Below are positions 31,036-38,843 of a stretch of DNA of 64,000 nt, in pieces. Each line of letters opens with the position of its first letter. Position 1 is the stretch's first letter. Source of the DNA: JAJKIP01 sp037200685 (GTDB lineage: Bacteria > Bacteroidota > Bacteroidia > Chitinophagales > Chitinophagaceae). The stretch spans positions 124,001 to 188,000 of the forward strand of contig JBBCIG010000020.1 in assembly GCA_037200685.1 (NCBI GenBank), in the 5' to 3' direction. The translations under genes were made by a program, and so were the position numbers. Under the pieces are notes generated by a model, which saw nothing but the letters and a program-made list of their open reading frames with translations, did not search any database and was not told the origin of the DNA.

Positions 31036-32235
31036 TTATACTTGTTTAACAGCCGCTATTCCGGGCAATTCTTTTCCTTCAAAATATTCGAGCATAGCGC
31101 CGCCGCCCGTGGATACATAACTTACTTTATCCGCAAACCCGAATTGATTAACGGCGGCTACCGAATCACCGCCACCCACTAAAGAGAAAGCGCCTTTTTT
31201 TGTAGCTTCTGCTACAGCAGTTGCAATTGCCTTAGTTCCATGTTGAAATTTTTCCATTTCAAATACACCCATTGGGCCATTCCACAGGATAGTTTTTGAC
31301 TGGTGAATAACGTTAGTAAATTGCTCAATGGCATTTGGGCCGATGTCCAGACCCATCCAGCCATCAGGTATATGGTTGCTTGGCGCCGCGGATGTATCCG
31401 CATCAGCAGCGAATTTATTGGCGATTAAAGAATCGGAGGGCAAATGAATACATACTCCTTTTGCTTTTGCTTTTTCAAATAATTCTTTAGCCGTGTTTAC
31501 ACGGTCTTCCTCGCATAATGAATTGCCGATCGTGCCGCCTTCGGCTTTCATAAAGGTATAAGCCATGCCGCCGCCGATAATAATATCCGTCGCCCTTTCC
31601 AATAAATTTTCGATGATCAAAATTTTATCAGAAACTTTGGCGCCACCGATAATAGCGACAAAAGGTTTTTTAGAATCATGCAATACTTTTTCAGCGCTGG
31701 CCACTTCACCTTCCATCACTAATCCAAAAAACCGTTTATCAGCAGAAAAAAATTGTGCGATAACAGCAGTGGAAGCATGTGCCCGGTGCGCCGTACCAAA
31801 GGCATCATTCACCCATACATCGCCAAGCTTTGCTAATTTCTCAGCGAACTTCGCATCACCTTTTTCTTCTTCTTTATAAAAACGAAGATTTTCTAATAAA
31901 AGAACCTGCCCGGGTTTTAACGCCTTTGCCATTTGAGCAGCCTGCTCACTTACACAATCATCAGCAAATAAAATTTCAGTACCGCCTAAAAGATCGCTCA
32001 AGTGTTTTATCAAATGCTTTAATGAATATTTATCCGTAGGCCCATCTTTCGGCCTGCCGAGATGCGACATTAATATCGCCATACCTCCATCTCCAATAAT
32101 TTTTTTAATGGTGGGCACAACGGCTTTCATTCTTGTATCATCCGTTATTTCATATTTATCATTCAGCGGCACATTGAAATCAACACGTACGAGGGCTTTT
32201 TTGCCGGAAAAATTGTATGATGAGAAGTTTGACAT
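31036..32235 (-). CDS. pgk: Phosphoglycerate kinase
   Basis: A 399-residue glycolytic enzyme transferring phosphate between 1,3-bisphosphoglycerate and ADP. The N-terminal substrate region has ALVRVDFNVPLND and SHLGRPKDGPTDKYSL. The hinge holds VWVNDAFGTAHRAHAS and FVAIIGGAKVSDKI. The C-terminal nucleotide domain contains WNGPMGVFEMEKF and SLVGGGDSVAAV. Full-length with no anomalies. It lies downstream of gap on the same strand, but a terminator and a dispersed repeat separate the two, so separate transcription is likely. Confidence 0.97.
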   Translation of the reverse strand: MSNFSSYNFSGKKALVRVDFNVPLNDKYEITDDTRMKAVVPTIKKIIGDGGMAILMSHLGRPKDGPTDKYSLKHLIKHLSDLLGGTEILFADDCVSEQAAQMAKALKPGQVLLLENLRFYKEEEKGDAKFAEKLAKLGDVWVNDAFGTAHRAHASTAVIAQFFSADKRFFGLVMEGEVASAEKVLHDSKKPFVAIIGGAKVSDKILIIENLLERATDIIIGGGMAYTFMKAEGGTIGNSLCEEDRVNTAKELFEKAKAKGVCIHLPSDSLIANKFAADADTSAAPSNHIPDGWMGLDIGPNAIEQFTNVIHQSKTILWNGPMGVFEMEKFQHGTKAIATAVAEATKKGAFSLVGGGDSVAAVNQFGFADKVSYVSTGGGAMLEYFEGKELPGIAAVKQV

Positions 32236-32297
32236 GGTTATTTGTTTTGAAATCTTTGAAATTGATAAGCTCGCTGTTTTAACAACGTGATTCGATA

Positions 32298-32368
32298 GTG
32301 CTCAATAGAATTACTACAGATGAACGGAGCGTCGCAAGGGACGATCATAGTAGCAACACAGCTGGTAT
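32298..32368 (+). repeat. Dispersed intergenic repeat, copy 5
   Basis: Head GTGCTCAATAGAATTACTAC, middle of the second type (GATGAACGGAGCGTCGCAA), tail GGACGATCATAGTAGCAACA. It sits between gap and pgk, downstream of the gap terminator. Confidence 0.85.
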
Positions 32369-32411
32369 AATAATATTAAGCCTGTACGTTCTAATATATT
32401 TTTATAAGCAA

Positions 32412-32439
32412 ACAAAAATGTCCCGCAAAACGGGACATT
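32412..32439 (-). terminator. Terminator after gap
   Basis: On the minus strand AATGTCCCG, loop, CGGGACATT, followed by TTTGTTT. It begins 16 bp after the gap stop. Confidence 0.82.
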
Positions 32440-32455
32440 CACTTTTAAAACTTTT

Positions 32456-33469
32456 TTATTTGCTTATCAGCTTAGCAAAATAATGAACAGTTCTTACCAA
32501 CTGGCTCACGTAACTCATTTCATTATCATACCAGCTAACAGTTCTTACTATCTGTGTGTCACCGACCGTTTGCACTTTAGTTTGTGTCGCATCAAACAAG
32601 GAACCAAAACTGATACCAATTACGTCACTGCTTACAATTTCATCTTCAGTATAGCCAAAACTTTCATTGCTGGCGGCTTTCATCGAACTATTTATTTCCT
32701 CAACGGTGGTCTTCTTACCAAGTATCGCCGTCACTTCAGTTAACGAACCCGTCAATGTAGGCACACGTTGCGCACTACCGTCCAGTTTTCCTTTCAGGTT
32801 CGGCAACACCAACCCGATTGCTTTTGCAGCCCCGGTACTGTTGGGAACAATATTTTGTGCGGCGGCACGGGCACGGCGCAGGTCACCTTTCGGGTGCGGT
32901 GCATCCTGTGTGTTCTGATCATTAGTATATGCATGCACGGTTGTCATCAAACCATTCACGATACCGAATTTTTCATCCAGTACTTGAGCCATCGGCGCTA
33001 AACAATTGGTGGTACATGATGCGCAACTGATGATTGTTTCACTGCCATCCAATATTTTATGGTTAACATTAAAGACGATTGTCTTCAACTCGCCAGTAGC
33101 AGGTGCGGAAATAACTACTCTTTTAGCGCCAGCCGTTAAGTGAGCCGCGGCTTTATCCTTATCAGTAAAGAAACCTGTGCACTCCAGCACCACGTCAACA
33201 CCATGGTCTTTCCATGGAATTTCCGCCGGGTTTTTCTGTGCATATATTTTTACTTCATCACCGTTTACAACGATAGAATTCTCCGTCGCTTTCACATCTT
33301 CATTGAAGCGGCCCTGCGCACTGTCGTACTTTAATAAATGCGCCAGCACTTTAGGACTGGTCAGGTCGTTGATAGCAACTACATCGATGCCGTCCATATT
33401 ATATATCTGGCGATAAACGAGGCGGCCGATACGCCCAAAACCATTGATAGCAACTTTAACTGTGCTCAT
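32456..33469 (-). CDS. gap: Glyceraldehyde-3-phosphate dehydrogenase, type I
   Basis: A 337-residue NAD-dependent glycolytic enzyme. The Rossmann loop is NGFGRIGRLVYRQIY, the catalytic cysteine C152 is in SCASCTTNCLAPMAQ, and family blocks VHAYTNDQNTQDAPHPKGDL, RRARAAAQNIVPNSTGAAKA and SWYDNEMSYVSQLVRT are present. Full length. Upstream, a TACCTTCG box close to the -7 consensus lies near 33530, but a matching -33 box at normal spacing was not seen. The gene is followed by a strong hairpin terminator, then a dispersed repeat and pgk. Confidence 0.97.
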   Translation of the reverse strand: MSTVKVAINGFGRIGRLVYRQIYNMDGIDVVAINDLTSPKVLAHLLKYDSAQGRFNEDVKATENSIVVNGDEVKIYAQKNPAEIPWKDHGVDVVLECTGFFTDKDKAAAHLTAGAKRVVISAPATGELKTIVFNVNHKILDGSETIISCASCTTNCLAPMAQVLDEKFGIVNGLMTTVHAYTNDQNTQDAPHPKGDLRRARAAAQNIVPNSTGAAKAIGLVLPNLKGKLDGSAQRVPTLTGSLTEVTAILGKKTTVEEINSSMKAASNESFGYTEDEIVSSDVIGISFGSLFDATQTKVQTVGDTQIVRTVSWYDNEMSYVSQLVRTVHYFAKLISK

Positions 33470-33590
33470 AATTAGTAAATCGTTAAGTGATTAGTAGTTA
33501 TTTTTTTTGCGGTGCGAAGGTACATGATTGCAATCAAATGGCAGGCAAGGGAATGCAAGATACGAAGAGTATGAAAAGTATAGAAAAACT

Positions 33591-33622
33591 TTTGGCAAAA
33601 CATGTGTGCAGAACTATCTTTG
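33591..33622 (+). promoter_or_regulatory. Promoter of tRNA-Glu
   Basis: TTTG at 33591-33594, 20 bp, TATCTTTG at 33615-33622; matches the Bacteroidota consensus. It ends 45 bp before the tRNA. Confidence 0.75.
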
Positions 33623-33667
33623 CCGCCCTGTTCTAAGAACCCTCAGCATAGGCTAAGGAACCAGAAC

Positions 33668-33742
33668 GGCCCGTTCGTCTAAGGGTTAGGACACCACCCT
33701 TTCACGGTGGTGATACGAGTTCGAATCTCGTACGGGCTACCA
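33668..33742 (+). tRNA. tRNA-Glu (TTC)
   Basis: Starts GGCCCGTTCGTCTAAGG, anticodon loop CTTTCAC (anticodon TTC), T arm AGTTCGAATCT, 3' end GGGCTA followed by CCA. The 3' CCA is encoded, unlike in the two spacer tRNAs of the rRNA operon. Confidence 0.96.
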
Positions 33743-33755
33743 AACCTTTCGCAGG

Positions 33756-33790
33756 AAACCCTGTATCGGACAACGATATAGGGTTTTTTG
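33756..33790 (+). terminator. Terminator after tRNA-Glu
   Basis: AAACCCTGTATCG, loop, CGATATAGGGTTTTTT: a nearly perfect stem followed by a T run, 13 bp after the tRNA. Confidence 0.85.
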
Positions 33791-34352
33791 TTTTTGAAGA
33801 GAGACGTTTGAGAGTCGGAAATAATAAATATCCTTGTTTTGAAATTTGTCAAGACTAAGATTGAATTAGCTTCGCGGGTACTCTTCATCTTCCAATAATT
33901 GAAAAAAACATTTCATTGCTTCGCTGATACTCATTTTCATTTTCCCCGCTTTTTTCCCGAAAAATCGTCATTAAAAATTCAGCCTGAATTTCATTTAAAG
34001 AGGTAACCGTTCTACTATTTTCTTCTTCAGCCTTTAAATGTTCTCCAGCAAAGGAGGGTACATTCTTGTTAATCTAATTTTTATTATCTTAAACAAGCCT
34101 ACTTGGTTGAGTTTCCAAGGGGGATTTATTGTCAAACAAAGCGGTCATCATTAATTATATATATCAAATCGCAATAATCTGCCCAGCATGCCCGTTATCC
34201 CTGGTACAAAATTTTTACAGAATATTAATCATTTGTAAACATGCATTTTTCCCGCCGGGCCCGGTAATTGTGTTTCTTTGCATTGCCGTCCGCTATAAAT
34301 CATAAAAATAATACCCTGTTATTCCATACCTTTTAACGCTAAATCTTACCAA
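33791..34352. other. Intergenic region with no recognised gene
   Basis: About 560 AT-rich bases between the tRNA-Glu terminator and the small gene at 34353. Open frames here are short and show no recognisable family. No clear promoter, repeat or hairpin was identified apart from local A/T runs. Confidence 0.5.
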
Positions 34353-34616
34353 ATGAACAAGTTTATTGCCGCCATTGAATTGTACAATGCCAACGAAAAA
34401 GATTATCAAACACTGAATGCAGAATTAGAAAGAGAACCATTTAAAAAGAACAAAAAGGCTTCCGCAAAAGGAAAAGCCCGCCTCCCGCAAAAAGAATATA
34501 CACTTGAAACAAACGCCGGCTTGCAGCAAGTGAGTGAAGCATTAAGAAAAGCCGCCGAGAAAACAGGAAAAAAATACTCCTTCACTGTTATAAAGAATAA
34601 GCCGATCTATAATTAA
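34353..34616 (+). CDS. Small basic protein, hypothetical
   Basis: An 87-residue soluble protein: MNKFIAAIELYNANEKDYQT, a central very basic patch FKKNKKASAKGKARLP, then TNAGLQQVSEALRKAAEKTG, a helix, and a final strand KYSFTVIKNKPIYN. The codon pattern and clean ATG suggest a real gene. The compact alpha/beta end and the basic linker hint at nucleic-acid or ribosome contact, but that is only a guess. It stands alone, followed by a dispersed repeat. Confidence 0.65.
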   Translation: MNKFIAAIELYNANEKDYQTLNAELEREPFKKNKKASAKGKARLPQKEYTLETNAGLQQVSEALRKAAEKTGKKYSFTVIKNKPIYN

Positions 34617-34629
34617 GCTTTTTTTTGTT

Positions 34630-34710
34630 CCCAGCGACATTGCTAATAGCATCGACTGTTGCGACGCTCCATTCATCTTCCTGTTCTTTACTGAGCATTT
34701 GAGAAGATGC
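34630..34710 (-). repeat. Dispersed intergenic repeat, copy 6 (second type)
   Basis: The plus strand reads GACATTGCTAATAGCATCG, then TGTTGCGACGCTCCATTC, then CTGTTCTTTACTGAGCATTT followed by GAGAAGATGC. The extension GAGAAGATGC is shared with copy 8. It lies beside an IS4-family remnant. Confidence 0.85.
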
Positions 34711-34721
34711 TTTCGTTTTGT

Positions 34722-34970
34722 TTATTCTTTATAAGAGAAGAAAGAAACGAAGGAAGATTTCTTATACGCAGGATTGGCTAATAGGCAACATTCAATGTCA
34801 CGCAAACTCTCCCTAAAACAAAACTGGGTAAAACTCATTACAACAAAATGCTCCCAGCATGTAAATCGCTTAACTCTTAGATTTCCATTGTACCGATTTA
34901 CACATCGTTCAAAATCATATCGGTTAATTGGATCGAACAATTGTGAAAAGACATATTTACCTTGATTCAT
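34722..34970 (-). pseudogene. IS4-family transposase N-terminal fragment (DUF4372)
   Basis: The minus strand encodes MNQGKYVFSQLFDPINRYDF and CVNRYNGNLRVKRFTCWEHF, then SFTQFCFRESLRDIECCLLA, the N-terminal DUF4372 region of IS4-family transposases in Bacteroidota. After about 70 residues the family sequence stops and the frame ends in unrelated residues (KKSSFVSFFSYKE), so the catalytic DDE part is missing. The fragment lies between two dispersed repeat copies and is a decayed remnant. Confidence 0.8.
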
Positions 34971-35092
34971 TTGCTAAGCTATGTAGCTAAAAATCAACTT
35001 TGAGGTCAAATCGAAAAATCAAAGAACTAGGGTCAAAGCCTTTGTCAGTAAGCTTTTCAGCTTATAGCAAAATAACTTAACGGGACAGTAGT
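34722..35092 (-). mobile_element. Remnant of an IS4-family element
   Basis: The region upstream of the fragment (34971-35092) probably holds the left end: on the minus strand it begins CTACTGTCCCGTTAAGTTAT. The other end and most of the transposase are lost. On its right it abuts the tail of dispersed repeat copy 7 (from about 35093), so the element may have inserted into or beside a repeat. Confidence 0.55.
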
Positions 35093-35123
35093 GGCCGATG
35101 ATAGTAGCAATGCAGTTGGGCTA
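35093..35123 (+). repeat. Dispersed intergenic repeat, copy 7 (tail only)
   Basis: Only the tail is present: CCGATGATAGTAGCAATGCAG then TTGGGCTAA. The head and middle are missing, and the break is at the IS4 remnant. Confidence 0.75.
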
Positions 35124-35152
35124 ATTATTTATTCTTTTACATAACCACTTCC

Positions 35153-37855
35153 CTATCTTATCAACACCAAATTTCCTGTCTCCATCATCGGCGAACCACG
35201 GTAATCAATAGCTTTTGCGATCACCACAAAATTGCCCGATCCTACCGGCATACCATTATGCGTACCATCCCATCCTTTAAAATAGTCTTTGGTGAAAAAG
35301 ATCAATTGCCCATAGCGGTTATAAATAGCAAGCGAAGTAAATTGTTTGATGCCCACCGGGAATATCCTGAACTCATCATTCTTTCCATCACGATTGGGAG
35401 TAAATGCTGTCGGCATGTGGAACGAAGGCCCTGCATATCGTTTGATAAAAATATCGCTTTGCCGTACGCATCCTTTATCTGAAATAGCATATAACTTATA
35501 GAGCTGATCTTTATCTAACGTAGCAATGGGATTTTCGATTATGGGATCGTTGAGGCCGATTGGTGGGCTCCATGTATATTTAATAGTAGTACCTCCGTTC
35601 GCATTTAACTGTACCGGTTGGCCCCTCGCCACCAGTGTATCATTTCCTGCAAACGATTTATTATCATAAATAGTGAATGCCCGGAACAATGTATCATAAC
35701 AACCCTGCGCTGTTTGGCCATACAGTGTGAATGAACGGTCGCCACCTTCATTGTAATACTTTGTAAATTGCTGATTGCCTGGTTGCGCCCCGTTGCCCAG
35801 GTCCCAATACCATTTTGCTACGCTGCTTGTAAGATCAATGGCATCATAATGTATATCTACCAATGTACAGGAATCATTGAGCGTGATGCCTACTTCCGGT
35901 TTCCGATGCACCATAAAGTCAGCCAGCTTCACTTCACTTTTACAACCATGATTTGTTTCTACGATCAGTTGTGCATGTTGCAGCCCCGCAGGAAAATTTC
36001 GTACAGGATGTTGGCTTGGTGAATTCGCTGCATTGCTGAATTGCCAATCCCACAATCGAATAAATTCCGGTGATGAACCCGAAGGCATTACTGAAAGGTC
36101 TTTGAACGTTATAGATTTATTATTACACAGCGGGTCACTATAATTAAATAAAGCTACCGGCTTGTAATGAACGGCCAATGTATGAAGCGTTGTATCGGAG
36201 CGGCACCCTTCCGGTGTTGTCACCACTAATTTTACATTGATCGGGCCGGGATCGGCAGGAATGAACGGAGCTACCGCACCTGTTGATGCACTTCTCATAG
36301 TTCCATTAATATCCCACCACCAGTTGCGTATCGTTGACAATCCCTGTGGCACGTTTGAGTTATCAATAATGTTCACCGTAGTTTGTTCTTCGCAGATCAC
36401 CGCGGGATAGCTGAATGAAGCAATAGGTTTCGGAATAATATTTACTATCGCCGTTTTTTCACTCGAACATAAAGACGCATTGGTCACTTTCAATTTTACT
36501 GTAAAGCCGCCGAAGTTAGTATAAGTATGTGTTGCACCGGACCCTGTTGGCTGACCCTGCGCATCACCAAAGTCCCACGAGTAAGTGCTATTAAAAAGAT
36601 TGGTGGAAGTACTCGTGAAAATAAATTGGTTATTGTCATGGCATTGCCGCGGATCATTAATAGTAAATGAAGGAACAGCGGTAGGTGCTATTACCACCGT
36701 TATCTTTTTGCGAAAACTCTCACAACCAAAAAGTCTTTTCTGCGATACATAAAAATCAAAACTACCGATAGCCGCGGTAGAGGGTATCGGTGCCTTCTCT
36801 GAAGGTATACCTCCTGAAGCAGAAGTATACCATAGCAGTTGCGAGCCCGGGTCGGCCCGGGCGGAAAGAGCGTTGATGGGACTGAACTGACAATATTTAT
36901 AATTAGATTCCGCCACCGGTGTATCGGGCACCGGTTCCGGTTTCACCACGGCATACGCCGTATCACGACAACCAAAGCCGGGATATGGTACCATGTCTAC
37001 ATAAAATATATCATTCACCGCAGGTGGCGGCGTTAATGGTAATGTTTGCAGGTTACCTATCACCTGGCTCATATCATTATTGTACCAGGTATAACTGGCA
37101 AATCCATAAGGCGCATTCAATATTACGGAACCTGCTTCTACACAATAAGGCGCTGTTGCCAAAATATTAGAGCAATCTGTTCCCACATCTACATAGGCAT
37201 AACCAAAGTGCCCGCCCAATGTGCAATCCGCTGTTTTAAATTCTAACCGCACCTGCCTGCCTGTAAGCCCTGCGAACTGGATAGATACCGGCGACCAGTT
37301 CTTATATAATACACCGTTATTAACTTTCGACACTTCGAAACCCGGAAGGCCACTGGTAGATACAAAATCATATGATGCGCAGGCGATGATCTGCCCCGAA
37401 AGCACATCGTATGCCGTTGCGAAAAAACGGGGTTGTTCCGCATTACTATGCTGCGGGTTCTCAAATACCACTGCGTAAAAAAAAGTAAACGTGAATGTAT
37501 CGATACCCGGTGGCACCATAAACGTATACGAAAGTCCTTCGGCTTGCGAACCGATATCGTCATTACCAAGTTTAAAAGAATAGTTGCCGCCGTAAGGACA
37601 AAGCGTAGGAAAATTTCCGTAACGGTCCTTGCCCGCGGTAGCGGGAGTTATCAACTCATGCCTGCCCGGTACTCTCGGTCCCGGCGTAAGGCTTATTACA
37701 TTAAGACTATTCACCACATCCGTACGGCCAATTGAATATTCCCAACCGGAATAATCACCCATTTCAAAATCAAGATTAGGAGGACAGCCTTGTGAGTAAG
37801 CTTTTCCAGATAGCAGGCAGGCAAATAAGATGTAGATAAGGTTTATTCGTTTCAT
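35153..37855 (-). CDS. Large secreted PKD-domain protein with T9SS type B (CHU_C) sorting domain
   Basis: A 900-residue exported protein. The signal MKRINLIYILFACLLSGKAY is followed by a beta-rich domain (about 25-240, with NLDFEMGDYSGWEYSIG). Ig-like and PKD-like repeats lie between about 370 and 790: STYSWDFGDAQGQPTGSG, RLWDWQFSNAANS and KWYWDLGNGAQPG are PKD-type W-D-F-G-D patterns. The C-terminal 90 residues, MPTAFTPNRDGKNDEFRIFP, IYNRYGQLIFFTKDYFKGWD and METGNLVLIR, form the gliding-motility-associated (CHU_C) sorting domain. The protein is expected to be exported by T9SS and displayed on the surface, a likely adhesin. The ATG at 37855 sits at the signal peptide. Confidence 0.9.
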   Translation of the reverse strand: MKRINLIYILFACLLSGKAYSQGCPPNLDFEMGDYSGWEYSIGRTDVVNSLNVISLTPGPRVPGRHELITPATAGKDRYGNFPTLCPYGGNYSFKLGNDDIGSQAEGLSYTFMVPPGIDTFTFTFFYAVVFENPQHSNAEQPRFFATAYDVLSGQIIACASYDFVSTSGLPGFEVSKVNNGVLYKNWSPVSIQFAGLTGRQVRLEFKTADCTLGGHFGYAYVDVGTDCSNILATAPYCVEAGSVILNAPYGFASYTWYNNDMSQVIGNLQTLPLTPPPAVNDIFYVDMVPYPGFGCRDTAYAVVKPEPVPDTPVAESNYKYCQFSPINALSARADPGSQLLWYTSASGGIPSEKAPIPSTAAIGSFDFYVSQKRLFGCESFRKKITVVIAPTAVPSFTINDPRQCHDNNQFIFTSTSTNLFNSTYSWDFGDAQGQPTGSGATHTYTNFGGFTVKLKVTNASLCSSEKTAIVNIIPKPIASFSYPAVICEEQTTVNIIDNSNVPQGLSTIRNWWWDINGTMRSASTGAVAPFIPADPGPINVKLVVTTPEGCRSDTTLHTLAVHYKPVALFNYSDPLCNNKSITFKDLSVMPSGSSPEFIRLWDWQFSNAANSPSQHPVRNFPAGLQHAQLIVETNHGCKSEVKLADFMVHRKPEVGITLNDSCTLVDIHYDAIDLTSSVAKWYWDLGNGAQPGNQQFTKYYNEGGDRSFTLYGQTAQGCYDTLFRAFTIYDNKSFAGNDTLVARGQPVQLNANGGTTIKYTWSPPIGLNDPIIENPIATLDKDQLYKLYAISDKGCVRQSDIFIKRYAGPSFHMPTAFTPNRDGKNDEFRIFPVGIKQFTSLAIYNRYGQLIFFTKDYFKGWDGTHNGMPVGSGNFVVIAKAIDYRGSPMMETGNLVLIR

Positions 37856-38042
37856 CCAAGGTGGTGCAGTTAGCTTGCGAATAAATGTAGGGAACTTTGA
37901 TTGAAATTCTTTTGCAGCAGATTGAATTTTGCATCGTAAAATCCACATACGTTTGTGACACGTTCATTATCCAATTATTTATCAATAATTTGTATAAAAG
38001 CGACGATATTATTTTTTTGATAAAAATCATTTTTTTTATTTC

Positions 38043-38180
38043 CCCGGCTGCACCTGCCTGCCGGCAGGCAGGTTGCTACTATCAGCTTCGTTGCGACGCT
38101 CCGTTCATCTTCCTGTCCTTTACTCAGCAATAGCGTCGTTCCCGATAGCTATCGGGACTATTGAGCATTTGAGAAGATGC
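38043..38180 (-). repeat. Dispersed intergenic repeat, copy 8, with nested palindromes
   Basis: Second-type copy on the minus strand, expanded by two insertions: a palindrome around CCTGCCTGCCGGCAGGCAGG near 38052-38073, and TCCCGATAGCTATCGGGA near 38139-38157. The end GAGAAGATGC is shared with copy 6. Confidence 0.82.
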
Positions 38181-38283
38181 TTTTATTTAAGATTTATAAT
38201 GCAGAAGAAAGAAGATAACATCTATGGATACTGTATAGCAGCGATCATATAATTATCATTGGAAGACACAACCATAAAATAAT

Positions 38284-38337
38284 ATATCATGCCCCGGTAA
38301 GATTTTTATTCGAAGACCTTTTGCCGGGACATGATAC
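38284..38337. repeat. Long-loop inverted repeat
   Basis: TATCATGCCCCGG at 38284-38296 pairs with CCGGGACATGATA at 38325-38337, with one mismatch and a 28-base loop whose ends (TAA/TTG) add a little pairing. It lies 33 bp beyond the stop of the small membrane protein gene. No T run follows, so a terminator role is uncertain. Confidence 0.5.
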
Positions 38338-38369
38338 ATTAAGGCGTTTACTTGTTAGTGATGCAGGGA

Positions 38370-38555
38370 CTATACTTTAATCCCACTCATCGTACCCCAA
38401 ATACCAAATACTCTTAGTAGCCAGATAACAACGGCTATCACTACAACAACATTCAAAATGTTTTTGATCTTGCGATCCATAGGGATGTAGGCATTTATGA
38501 GCCAGAGAAGAACTCCAACTACAATAAGAACAACAACAATAGTAACTAATGACAT
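38370..38555 (-). CDS. Small membrane protein, Thivi_2564 family
   Basis: A 61-residue protein with two hydrophobic helices (VTIVVVLIVVGVLLWLINAY and ILNVVVVIAVVIWLLRVFG) around a short polar turn IPMDRKIKN. This is the pattern of the small Thivi_2564 family of bacterial membrane proteins, for which no function is known. Monocistronic; a dispersed repeat lies upstream and an inverted repeat downstream. Confidence 0.8.
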   Translation of the reverse strand: MSLVTIVVVLIVVGVLLWLINAYIPMDRKIKNILNVVVVIAVVIWLLRVFGIWGTMSGIKV

Positions 38556-38725
38556 AAAAATAAAATTAGGTAAGCGGTAAAAGTAAGGGGTTTACACCTC
38601 TGCTGAATATCTAAATGATCCAAAATCGATAATTCACGCATTAATGAGTTATTTGGATCAGAGATACCTACTAACAATTGAGAAATGGCGTGGACATCCA
38701 TCTAATTTGGTTAATATCTTTCCAA

Positions 38726-38833
38726 ATGCTCAATAGCGAACAGAACGATGAAGAGTGTCCCGATAGTAATCGGGGCAGGCGCAACAGGCGATGATAGTAG
38801 CAACCTGCCTGTCGGCAGGTGCAGCCGGGCAAC
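38726..38833 (+). repeat. Dispersed intergenic repeat, copy 9, with nested palindromes
   Basis: Head ATGCTCAATAGCGAACAGAACG, then GATGAAGAGTG interrupted by the palindrome TCCCGATAGTAATCGGGG, then GCGCAACAGGCGATGATAG, then a CCTGCCTGTCGGCAGGT palindrome inside the tail, and GCAGCCGGGCAAC. It ends just before the barrel protein's stop. Confidence 0.85.
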
Positions 38834-38843
38834 AAAAAAATCA

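Noticed and set aside
33679..33888. Open frame overlapping tRNA-Glu and its terminator on the minus strand
   Set aside because: The tRNA cloverleaf, promoter and terminator account for this sequence.
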